Of a stretch of 6,456 nucleotides of DNA, positions 1 through 5,044 are shown in pieces. The notes beneath the pieces were generated by a model that made no database searches, had not been told where the DNA came from, and worked only from the letters and a program-made list of their open reading frames with translations. Position 1 is the stretch's first letter. The number at the start of each line of letters is the position of its first letter. The position numbers were made by a program, and so were the translations under genes. The DNA is from an uncultured Methylococcaceae bacterium (GTDB taxonomy: Bacteria; Pseudomonadota; Gammaproteobacteria; Methylococcales; Methylomonadaceae), in the NCBI GenBank assembly GCA_903839795.1, contig CAIMDR010000087.1, positions 1 to 6,456 on the forward strand. Direction: 5' to 3'.

Positions 1-96
1 AAATCATCTGCGTTATGCAGAAAATGCGTGAGGATTTTTCTATAGCTGGCTAATTCATCTAGCCAAACGGCTTGGAAATTATTTATCTGAAAAACT
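1..96. other. Sequence of unknown origin replacing the rest of the RND permease
   Basis: This stretch lies where the second half of the permease N-terminal domain should be encoded, but no minus-strand frame gives RND-like sequence. On the plus strand one frame reads NHLRYAENA, a stop, then FYSWLIHLAKRLGNYLSEKL, ending at a TAG at 98-100. This amphipathic, basic sequence is faintly like the C-terminus of a transposase with one frameshift or stop, but I cannot assign a family. The most that can be said is that unrelated DNA abuts the permease fragment near position 97. The piece is too short to show terminal repeats or a target duplication. Confidence 0.3.
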
Positions 97-327
97 ATAG
101 GTCATGTTATCAACACCCGACATTTGCTGCTCAATCGGTGTTGCCACCGCTTGTTCCATAGTCAAGGCATCCGCACCGTTATAAGTGGTGCTGACCTGAA
201 TTTCAGGCGGTGCCAAGTTGGGGAACTGGGCAATCGGCAAGCCCGCCATTGCTACCAAGCCCATAATAACCATAAGAATGGCTATCACCATCGCCACGAT
301 AGGCCGATTAATAAAAAATTTGGCCAT
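79..327 (-). pseudogene. Truncated RND (HAE1/AcrB-type) efflux permease, N-terminal fragment only
   Basis: The 82-codon frame starts MAKFFINRPIVAMVIAI and continues through LPIAQFPNLAPPEIQVS, YNGADA and IEQQMSGVDNM. These are the hallmark N-terminal motifs of proton-driven RND drug exporters: the cytoplasmic FxxRP start, TM1 at about residues 10-29, then the opening of the periplasmic porter domain. A full permease is about 1,030-1,050 residues, so over 90% is missing. Homology ends immediately after the Tyr at 97-99; where related proteins continue with a Met-Tyr-Ser-like stretch, this frame reads SFSDK and stops. The ATG lies 4 bp after the adaptor stop, so it was once the second gene of the efflux operon. 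A transport function is impossible from this fragment. Insertion, deletion or rearrangement could each explain the break; an assembly join is also possible. Confidence 0.85.
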
Positions 328-331
328 TGGC

Positions 332-1534
332 TTATCTCGCTGCGTTGGTGGTAGTCGTTGGCTTTTCTGCTGGAAGGTAAGGTTCTACATTGACTTTCAT
401 GCCCTCGCGAATCTTTTGCTGACCTTCAACAACCACCTGTTCACCGGCTTTTACGCCGTCTTCAATCACAATCCCGGAGCCACTGGTTTCGCCTAACTTT
501 ACCGGACGAATACTGATGCTTTTATCCGCGTTAACCACCGCTAATTGAGTCGCGGTTTGCAAGCGAATCACGGCTTGTTGTGGCACGACTAACGCGTTAT
601 GCTTAACATCCGTAGTGGCGCGAATGCGTGCATACATACCAGGGCGCAGCAGGTTATTCGGATTTGAAAATAACACGGCAATTTTAATCGTGCCGGTATT
701 GACATCGACTTGCCGGTTGGCGAAGTAGATGGTGCCGTTGTCGGGATAAATAGAGTTATCGGCCAAGGTTAACTGAAAAGGTACCGATTCAGGTTTCCCG
801 ACGTTACTTTGCACGCGCTGGGCTAGCTGTAAATATTGTTTTTCGTCCAGGCCAATATAGGCGCGAATAGGCTCGACTTGGGATACCTGAGTCAGCTCAT
901 TGCTGGTAGAGCCGGGTCCTACTAAATCCCCAAGCTGCGCTTTTGATAAACCGGCTATACCGGTAATTGGTGAGGTAATTTTAGTAAAGCCCAGATTTAA
1001 TTGCGCCGTTTCAACTGCGGCCTGCGCTGCCAACACCTGGGCTTGTGAACTCGCTACCGCACCGACCGCATTATCACGGTCGAGAACACTGACCGCCTTT
1101 TCGGGTAACAGACGCTTAACGCGATTCATGGCCAGTTGATTGGTTGTCAGCACGGCCTGCTGTTGTGCCAGGTTGGCTTTTGCTTGCTCAAGTGTGGCCT
1201 CAAAAGGGCGTGGATCAATTTGGTAGAGCTGCTGGTTTTTTTTAACCAAATCACCTTCCTTGTAATTTTGCTTAATTAAATAACCGGTCACCTGTGCATT
1301 AATTTTTGCGTTGACCATGCCATCCAGCGTACCCACCCATTCTTGCTGAACGGGCACATCCTGTTGCAGCACTTCAGTGACTTTTACCGTTAGCAGGCTT
1401 GGAGCAACAGGTTGTTTGGCTTTTTCGCAAGCACTTATAAATACGACGGAAATAACACCCAATAACAGAAGTGAATCCTTAAAACTGCCGCTTTGGCAGT
1501 GGCTGGATGTAGACTGATTTTGCGTTTTTTTCAT
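332..1534 (-). CDS. RND efflux periplasmic adaptor (membrane fusion) lipoprotein, AcrA/MexA family
   Basis: This 400-residue protein is of normal length for the family that bridges an inner-membrane RND pump and an outer-membrane channel. A hydrophobic segment at about residues 22-33 ends in a lipobox, ISAC, with Cys36 as the predicted lipidated residue. It is followed by the first lipoyl half (VNAKINAQVTGYL, then GDLVKKNQQLYQIDPRPFEA), an Ala/Gln-rich alpha-hairpin at about 105-175, the second lipoyl half (TKITSPITGIAG) and a beta-barrel. The C-terminal membrane-proximal region contains LRPGMYARI and VVPQQAVIR. I chose ATG at 1534 because AGAAGG (1539-1544) lies 4 bp upstream. A TTG at 1549 would add MLEGF but bury that site. 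The partner permease downstream is truncated, so this adaptor may be an orphan unless another pump uses it. Substrate cannot be inferred. Confidence 0.93.
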   Translation of the reverse strand: MKKTQNQSTSSHCQSGSFKDSLLLLGVISVVFISACEKAKQPVAPSLLTVKVTEVLQQDVPVQQEWVGTLDGMVNAKINAQVTGYLIKQNYKEGDLVKKNQQLYQIDPRPFEATLEQAKANLAQQQAVLTTNQLAMNRVKRLLPEKAVSVLDRDNAVGAVASSQAQVLAAQAAVETAQLNLGFTKITSPITGIAGLSKAQLGDLVGPGSTSNELTQVSQVEPIRAYIGLDEKQYLQLAQRVQSNVGKPESVPFQLTLADNSIYPDNGTIYFANRQVDVNTGTIKIAVLFSNPNNLLRPGMYARIRATTDVKHNALVVPQQAVIRLQTATQLAVVNADKSISIRPVKLGETSGSGIVIEDGVKAGEQVVVEGQQKIREGMKVNVEPYLPAEKPTTTTNAAR

Positions 1535-1570
1535 AAAACCTTCTAACAATTTAAAGCAATTGAAGGGTGT

Positions 1571-1595
1571 TTTTGTCTGTCATCATAAGACAAAA
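1571..1595 (-). promoter_or_regulatory. Operator-like palindrome with embedded -10 box upstream of the efflux adaptor gene
   Basis: A perfect 8-bp inverted repeat, TTTTGTCT-N9-AGACAAAA, is centred about 50 bp upstream of the adaptor ATG. On the minus strand its 9-bp spacer reads TATGATGAC, so a -10-like TATGAT (1582-1587) sits inside the dyad. This would give a leader of roughly 40 nt. No convincing -35 is found at 16-18 bp. The geometry suits a dimeric repressor, such as the TetR-type regulators that often control RND pumps, blocking RNA polymerase. No such regulator gene is in the window. The dyad is seen directly; its function is inferred. Confidence 0.45.
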
Positions 1596-1669
1596 CAAGT
1601 TTTATTGAGTGTGCCCTATAACCAAATAGACCCGGAAAACCTGGAAGGCTAATTACACTTTTGTTGATT

Positions 1670-1706
1670 CTAAAATACTTTAGTGTAGATGCCCAGATAA
1701 AATCTG
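1670..1706. repeat. Two short palindromes upstream of the efflux operon
   Basis: Two close dyads are present: CTAAA-ATAC-TTTAG (1670-1683) and CAGAT-AAA-ATCTG (1694-1706). A looser pair, TACACT (1654-1659) and AGTGTA (1682-1687), overlaps the first. They lie 135-170 bp upstream of the adaptor start and could be protein-binding sites. Short AT-rich palindromes also arise by chance, so this is a description rather than a functional call. Confidence 0.25.
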
Positions 1707-1749
1707 TCAGCTAAGGATAATAGTTTAATTTGAAGGAGAGTAAGCGATG

Positions 1750-1793
1750 GCGTCATGCAGCATTATTTGACTGTTGAATTTGGTGTATGACGC
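1750..1793. repeat. Imperfect inverted repeat able to form a long-loop hairpin
   Basis: GCGTCATGCA (1750-1759) can pair with TGTATGACGC (1784-1793), giving ten pairs with one G-U, around a 24-nt loop. No T-run follows on either strand, so it is not a typical intrinsic terminator. It lies in the gene-free stretch between the efflux adaptor and the small zinc-ribbon gene. Just upstream, GAAGGAGAG precedes an ATG whose frame is only seven codons long; I do not call that a gene. Confidence 0.3.
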
Positions 1794-1920
1794 TGTGTTT
1801 ATAACTAAACGGATTTATAGATTTTTTAAACAGGTTGCTGGTGGAGCAAATCAAAACCAACACTTCAGCCATCGGTAAAAATTTATAGCTGATGACCGCA
1901 GACAAATCATTATGTTATGG

Positions 1921-1942
1921 AACAGGGGCACTTGTTTTTTTT
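1921..1942 (+). terminator. Intrinsic terminator-like hairpin with T-run, plus strand
   Basis: AACAGG (1921-1926), loop GGCA, and CTTGTT (1931-1936) form a six-pair stem with one G-U, running directly into a T-run that ends at 1942. This is a weak but complete rho-independent terminator pattern for plus-strand transcription. No plus-strand gene lies upstream within the window, so it would end either a short non-coding transcript or read-through. It may also be chance in AT-rich DNA. Confidence 0.4.
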
Positions 1943-2000
1943 AGGTATCAAGAATAATGCGGAGGTGTCTCATTATCGTCTGGATCAATAATTGGCCATT

Positions 2001-2219
2001 TTAAAATTGACTTAAATATTTATAAGTAAATAGTATTGCGCCTGTGAGCATAAGCAAAGGTAAGGGACGCCATACCCAAAATCGGGTATAGCATTCATTG
2101 CAGCGGTGAGCTTTTCTGAGCAGCTTATTAAATAAACTACCTTTTGATAATTTTGATGGTCTCGTATCCCGATTTCTACATCGGGGACATGCCTGTACTG
2201 CAAAAGAAAAATTAGGCAT
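2001..2219 (-). CDS. Small zinc-ribbon-like membrane protein, function unknown
   Basis: This 72-residue protein has two Cys pairs, CPRC (11-14) and CNEC (40-43, preceded by His38). They are separated by a basic linker rich in Lys and Arg. An aromatic patch, YTRFWVW, follows, and a hydrophobic segment at about 53-69 should span the membrane near the C-terminus. The pattern matches small proteins seen in many proteobacteria in which a CPRC...RCxxC(Y/G)xRF zinc ribbon is joined to one membrane helix; their role is unknown. The gene is supported by a strong ribosome binding site, AAGGAGA (2225-2231), 5 bp before the ATG, and by the conserved metal-binding spacing. It appears to be a single-gene unit pointing away from the response regulator gene. 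DNA or RNA binding by the ribbon is possible but not shown. Confidence 0.72.
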   Translation of the reverse strand: MPNFSFAVQACPRCRNRDTRPSKLSKGSLFNKLLRKAHRCNECYTRFWVWRPLPLLMLTGAILFTYKYLSQF

Positions 2220-2289
2220 GGTTATCTCCTTTTGTTGTCTTGATTGGCGTTATACATAGTACTCAATTATTTATTTTTACCTTATTGTA

Positions 2290-2317
2290 AGTATAAGACA
2301 CAAACGTTAGCTTACAA
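2290..2317 (-). promoter_or_regulatory. Candidate promoter of the small zinc-ribbon gene
   Basis: On the minus strand, TTGTAA (2312-2317) and TATACT (2290-2295) are spaced by 16 bp. They match the sigma-70 -35 and -10 consensus at 4/6 and 5/6 positions. Transcription would start about 65 bp before the ATG. The spacer contains one arm of the inverted repeat listed at 2300-2360. Confidence 0.4.
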
Positions 2318-2360
2318 GGCCTAAAACCGAATTATCTTTGGAGCAAGTTGCAACGTTTGT
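2300..2360. repeat. Widely spaced 9-bp perfect inverted repeat at the zinc-ribbon promoter
   Basis: ACAAACGTT (2300-2308) and AACGTTTGT (2352-2360) are exact reverse complements separated by 43 bp. The first arm lies inside the spacer of the predicted zinc-ribbon promoter. The spacing of the arms, about five helical turns centre to centre, would place two sites on the same DNA face. A binding-site pair is possible; function is unproven. Confidence 0.35.
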
Positions 2361-2661
2361 ATAAATAAACACTTCATGTCCGCGTGGATAGTTTTTATCA
2401 CCTAGGCAATATCATCAAACTGGAAAAATCATTGAGTTCGCGAAAAAATACCAAGCTGTAGATTGTTACCGAAAGTGCGAATAGTTGGAAAATAAATAGT
2501 CTGAGTTTGTTCGTGTTGCCTTGATAAGCCTACTTTTTCTTATTGTTTTTTTCGTAATCAATGACCGTTTTTAGGATCAATGTTTCTACAATCTCAGGAT
2601 GAAAATAAGCTTGAAATACTTTAATGATATGTTAAAAACCAACTAATCACATCCATTGAAT
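2361..2661. other. AT-rich gene-free stretch upstream of the response regulator
   Basis: No convincing frame or RNA gene is seen here. Visible features are minor: ATCAATG occurs twice, 19 bp apart (2557-2563 and 2576-2582). A weak ATAAG/CTTAT dyad precedes a T-run ending about 2552. The stretch separates the divergently transcribed zinc-ribbon and regulator genes, so it probably holds upstream control sequence only. Confidence 0.45.
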
Positions 2662-2681
2662 TGTATCCAAATGTATCAAAA
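2662..2681 (+). promoter_or_regulatory. Tandem 10-bp direct repeats, candidate OmpR-type binding site
   Basis: TGTATCCAAA and TGTATCAAAA are adjacent 10-mers with nine of ten bases the same. OmpR-family regulators bind head-to-tail to two direct half-sites of about one helical turn each, and this is exactly that layout. The repeats end about 10 bp before the weak -35 of the predicted regulator promoter, a standard activator position. Autoregulation by the regulator encoded downstream is the simplest reading, but the bases are not the enterobacterial OmpR consensus. Confidence 0.5.
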
Positions 2682-2690
2682 CTAAAATTA

Positions 2691-2719
2691 TAGCAAAAAC
2701 TAATAAAATAAAATACAAT
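2691..2719 (+). promoter_or_regulatory. Candidate activator-dependent promoter of the two-component operon
   Basis: A good -10, TACAAT (2714-2719), is preceded at 17 bp by a poor -35, TAGCAA (2691-2696, 3/6). A poor -35 next to upstream direct repeats is typical of promoters needing an activator. The start would be near 2726, leaving a leader of roughly 43 nt. The AT-rich context makes chance -10 matches likely, so confidence is moderate. Confidence 0.4.
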
Positions 2720-2768
2720 GAAAAATGAACTCAATTTTATTTGTGCAGTTTAGTGATCGAGTGGATTT

Positions 2769-3491
2769 ATGCAGCAGCAAAAAAAAATTTTGATTGTGGA
2801 TGATGACAAGCGCATACAATCGCTATTAAAACGCTATCTATGCGACCAAGGATTTTCTGTAGAGACGGTGGGCGATGGTGAGCAGATGAACCAAAAACTG
2901 GCGCTCAGTCATTTCGATTTGATGGGGCTGGACTGGATGCTGCCGGGTGAAGACGGTCTGTCTATTTGTAGGCGGTTGAGCACTGATAAAAACAGTCCAC
3001 GCATTATCATGCTGACAGCTAATGGCAGCGAAGCAGGATGTAGTTGCGGTTTGGAAGCGGGTGCAGACGAATATATGACCAAGCCATTCAATCCTCCTGA
3101 ATTGGTTGCCTGCATCCATGCCGTATTGCTCCGCCGTCCGCAAGTGTTGTCCACTGCCATTCCAGAAATCAACAGACCCCCGATGGAATTTGGCCCCTAT
3201 CAAATTAATTTGTTGGAACGTTGTTTATACAAGGAAAAATGCAAGATAAACCTGACCGATGATGAATTTGCTCAGCTAAAGGTGCGGGCGGATTATACTG
3301 GCATCCCTTTGTCCTGCGAAAGCTTGGCCTCGCTTATTGATGGTGGTGCGCATGACTCCTTCAATCGATTCATTAATCTTCAAGTCTCTCGATTACGTCA
3401 CTTGCTTCAAGATGATGCAACGCAACCGTGCTATCTGCAAACGATTCGCGGACATGGCTATAGACTGGCATTTAACGGTAATTGTGAATGA
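2769..3491 (+). CDS. OmpR-family response regulator (copy 1)
   Basis: A 240-residue cytoplasmic transcription regulator, the usual OmpR length. The receiver domain (about 5-122) keeps the acidic pair Asp11/Asp12, phospho-acceptor Asp55 in LDWMLPGEDG, Thr83, Tyr102 and Lys105, so phosphorylation should work. The C-terminal winged helix (about 140-236) contains LTDDEFAQL, a recognition helix ending LQVSRLR, and the wing QTIRGHGYRL. Unusual points: ten cysteines against one in E. coli OmpR. The positions of OmpR Arg91, Arg115 and Arg182 are Cys here, Asp101 is Glu, and Trp follows Asp55. The ribosome site is weak (GAGTGG at 2759-2764). The stop overlaps the kinase start by ATGA, so the two are translated together. 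Homology to OmpR is clear; because a second copy exists nearby, I do not assign the ompR name. Confidence 0.93.
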   Translation: MQQQKKILIVDDDKRIQSLLKRYLCDQGFSVETVGDGEQMNQKLALSHFDLMGLDWMLPGEDGLSICRRLSTDKNSPRIIMLTANGSEAGCSCGLEAGADEYMTKPFNPPELVACIHAVLLRRPQVLSTAIPEINRPPMEFGPYQINLLERCLYKEKCKINLTDDEFAQLKVRADYTGIPLSCESLASLIDGGAHDSFNRFINLQVSRLRHLLQDDATQPCYLQTIRGHGYRLAFNGNCE

Positions 3492-4783
3492 AATTACTTC
3501 CAGAAGCGCTACTGGGACGCATGTTTCTGCTAATTTTGCTGGTTACCTTAATTGATGTAGTAATCATACGGCAACTCTTTCTATTTTTTATAGCGAGTCC
3601 GGCAGGAGAGATGTTCACTTATGTTAGTGAATCGCTCGCAGTTTTGGTTGAGAAAATCATGACTCAGGGGAACAGCGAGACAAATCGCCTGGTAGCAGAA
3701 GAACTACGCCAAAGCACAGGCATGATAATCCAGAGAGGACTTGTTGAACACCTGGAGGCTATACCTGAAACTCCTTTTTTAACGATATGGCAGAAAACCC
3801 TGACGCAGAATAATAATAACTTTATATTGGGATATCAGGCGCAACCGGAAGGTTTTATTTGGCTGTTGCATACAAAGCCGACCCTGTTTTCATTAAATAT
3901 CCCGTTTAAAGCTCTCGGTATGGTACAAAAAGTTATAGGGATAATATTTTTATTGACTTCCAGCGTGTTGATGTTGATGACTTATCTGGCGGCACGCCAC
4001 CTTATTAGTCCCTTAAAAGAACTGGGTGAAGCCGCTAAAACGATAGGCCGTGATGTAAGCCATGCAAATATTAATCCACGAGGGCCTGAAGAATTCCGTG
4101 CCGTGGCGCGTGCTTTAAACGATATGAAGGCCGATCTTGATCGAATGATTAAGGCGCAGGAATTTTTGCTCGCGGGTATTTCCCATGACTTGCGTACACC
4201 GTTGACCCGCATTCGTCTGGCGACTGAAATGATAGCAGATGAAAGTGATGATCTAAGCGAGGGTATGAAGGAAGATATCCAGGAAATCGATACCATCGTG
4301 CATGGCATTATCGAGTTAGCGCGTGTTAATATCGAAGCAGCAGAACCTTGGAAAGTGGGTGAAATCACACCACTGTTACTTGCTATCGAAAAAAAATATC
4401 AACGTGCCAATGTTGATTTGGCGGTTTTTTTGGACAACGTGCCGCCGGTGCGTTATAAGCCAATGGCCTTGCAGCGGCTTTTGTATAACCTGATTGATAA
4501 TGCTGTCAAACATGGCGGCGGTGCTATTACCCTTAGCACCCGAAGTTATGGTAACAAGATTGATTTATGCGTCTCTGACCAAGGTGCCGGTCTGTCGATG
4601 ACAACAGAGAAAATGAATTCCTTTTCTGACTTTACCCAGCACCCCGGACAGGGCAGTGGCTTGGGCTTGACTATCGTGCAACACATTGCACAATTGCACC
4701 ATGCTGAATTAACCCTGCGCAACAAGCCCCAAGGCGGTGCCGAAATCATTTTGGGCATGACCGCTTATTGGGACAAGCCTTAG
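3488..4783 (+). CDS. EnvZ-type sensor histidine kinase (copy 1)
   Basis: A 431-residue inner-membrane kinase and partner of the regulator just upstream (4-bp ATGA overlap). TM1 spans about 9-36, a periplasmic sensor of about 110 residues follows, and TM2 is at about 146-168. A HAMP linker runs to about 220. The DHp domain has His233 in ISHDLRTPLTR, with Thr237 at the EnvZ phosphatase position. The ATPase domain shows an N box (YNLIDN, Asn334/Asn338), a G1 box (DQGAGL from 364), an F box (FSDF) and a G2 box (GQGSGLGL, 387-394). All catalytic motifs are intact, so it should both phosphorylate and dephosphorylate its partner. The sensor keeps YQxQPE and HTKPxLFSLxIPF motifs shared with copy 2 but is otherwise diverged from it. 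The signal sensed cannot be read from sequence. Confidence 0.95.
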   Translation: MKLLPEALLGRMFLLILLVTLIDVVIIRQLFLFFIASPAGEMFTYVSESLAVLVEKIMTQGNSETNRLVAEELRQSTGMIIQRGLVEHLEAIPETPFLTIWQKTLTQNNNNFILGYQAQPEGFIWLLHTKPTLFSLNIPFKALGMVQKVIGIIFLLTSSVLMLMTYLAARHLISPLKELGEAAKTIGRDVSHANINPRGPEEFRAVARALNDMKADLDRMIKAQEFLLAGISHDLRTPLTRIRLATEMIADESDDLSEGMKEDIQEIDTIVHGIIELARVNIEAAEPWKVGEITPLLLAIEKKYQRANVDLAVFLDNVPPVRYKPMALQRLLYNLIDNAVKHGGGAITLSTRSYGNKIDLCVSDQGAGLSMTTEKMNSFSDFTQHPGQGSGLGLTIVQHIAQLHHAELTLRNKPQGGAEIILGMTAYWDKP

Positions 4784-4793
4784 AAATAAAGGC

Positions 4794-4810
4794 GTCAGGT
4801 AAAGCCTGAC
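4794..4810 (+). terminator. Short perfect hairpin after kinase copy 1
   Basis: GTCAGG-TAAAG-CCTGAC is a perfect six-pair stem with a 5-nt loop, starting 10 bp after the kinase stop. No T-run follows, so it is not a classic intrinsic terminator. It may protect the mRNA 3' end or be a member of a dispersed REP-like palindrome family, as such GTCAGG/CCTGAC units often are. Copies elsewhere in the genome cannot be seen from here. Confidence 0.4.
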
Positions 4811-4920
4811 CTCCACAATGCCTGTCGGTTAAAACTTAACTTTAAGCGAGCGAATAAAAGTAAGAGGTGTACCAAGACTTATTGCATTAATGTTATTAGC
4901 TAAACTGGCGGTGTACTGGA

Positions 4921-4980
4921 GTAAAACAGCTTTAGGTGTTTTTACAGGCCATAGCTGAAGCGATTGCACGCCGGTTTTTT
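4921..4980 (+). other. Weak dyads and T-run between the convergent operons
   Basis: GTAAAA (4921-4926) pairs with TTTTAC (4940-4945) around 13 nt, and further on CCGG is followed by six T (4975-4980). A GC-poor partial stem before the T-run could terminate copy-1 transcription, but the fold is weak. No gene is visible in the 261 bp between the two kinases. Confidence 0.25.
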
Positions 4981-5042
4981 AAATAAGGTGCGCTTAACTT
5001 AACGGCATTGAGACTGAATACTTGCTTCCATTGACCTTATTT
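4981..5042. repeat. Widely spaced 9-bp inverted repeat beyond kinase copy 2
   Basis: AAATAAGGT (4981-4989) and ACCTTATTT (5034-5042) are exact reverse complements separated by 44 bp. The second arm ends 2 bp from the kinase copy 2 stop codon. The interior contains CTTAACTTAACGGCATTG. The pair could be the 3'-end structure of the copy-2 transcript or the ends of a very small non-autonomous element. Neither reading is proven. Confidence 0.3.
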
Positions 5043-5044
5043 GT

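Larger units (their letters stand above)
1596..2000. other. Gene-free stretch between efflux adaptor and zinc-ribbon gene
   Basis: Apart from the dyads and the terminator-like hairpin listed separately, I see no gene here. All frames on both strands are short. The longest with a start, 40 codons on the minus strand from 1872 to 1753, has no ribosome binding site and no recognisable motif. The stretch would contain the 3' end of the zinc-ribbon transcript and the upstream control region of the efflux operon, which face the same way. Confidence 0.5.

Noticed and set aside
1535..1549. Upstream TTG start for the efflux adaptor adding MLEGF
   Set aside because: The AGAAGG ribosome site at 1539-1544 fits the ATG at 1534 and would lie inside the coding sequence if TTG were used.
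1747..1770. Seven-codon plus-strand frame MASCSII after a good GAAGGAGAG
   Set aside because: Too short to judge, with no downstream gene that a leader peptide could regulate.
1753..1872. Minus-strand 40-codon frame starting MAEVLVLICSTSN
   Set aside because: No ribosome binding site, no recognisable motif, and it covers the imperfect hairpin; most likely chance.
2523..2552. Possible plus-strand terminator ATAAG/CTTAT plus T-run
   Set aside because: The stem is only five A/T-rich pairs with a long loop, too weak to call in AT-rich DNA.
2838..3203. Long minus-strand frames opposite the copy-1 regulator
   Set aside because: They are shadows of a clearly homologous plus-strand gene and encode no recognisable domain.
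3982..4368. Minus-strand 128-codon frame opposite kinase copy 1
   Set aside because: It is the antisense of conserved HAMP and DHp sequence; the similar antisense frame opposite copy 2 simply reflects the duplication.
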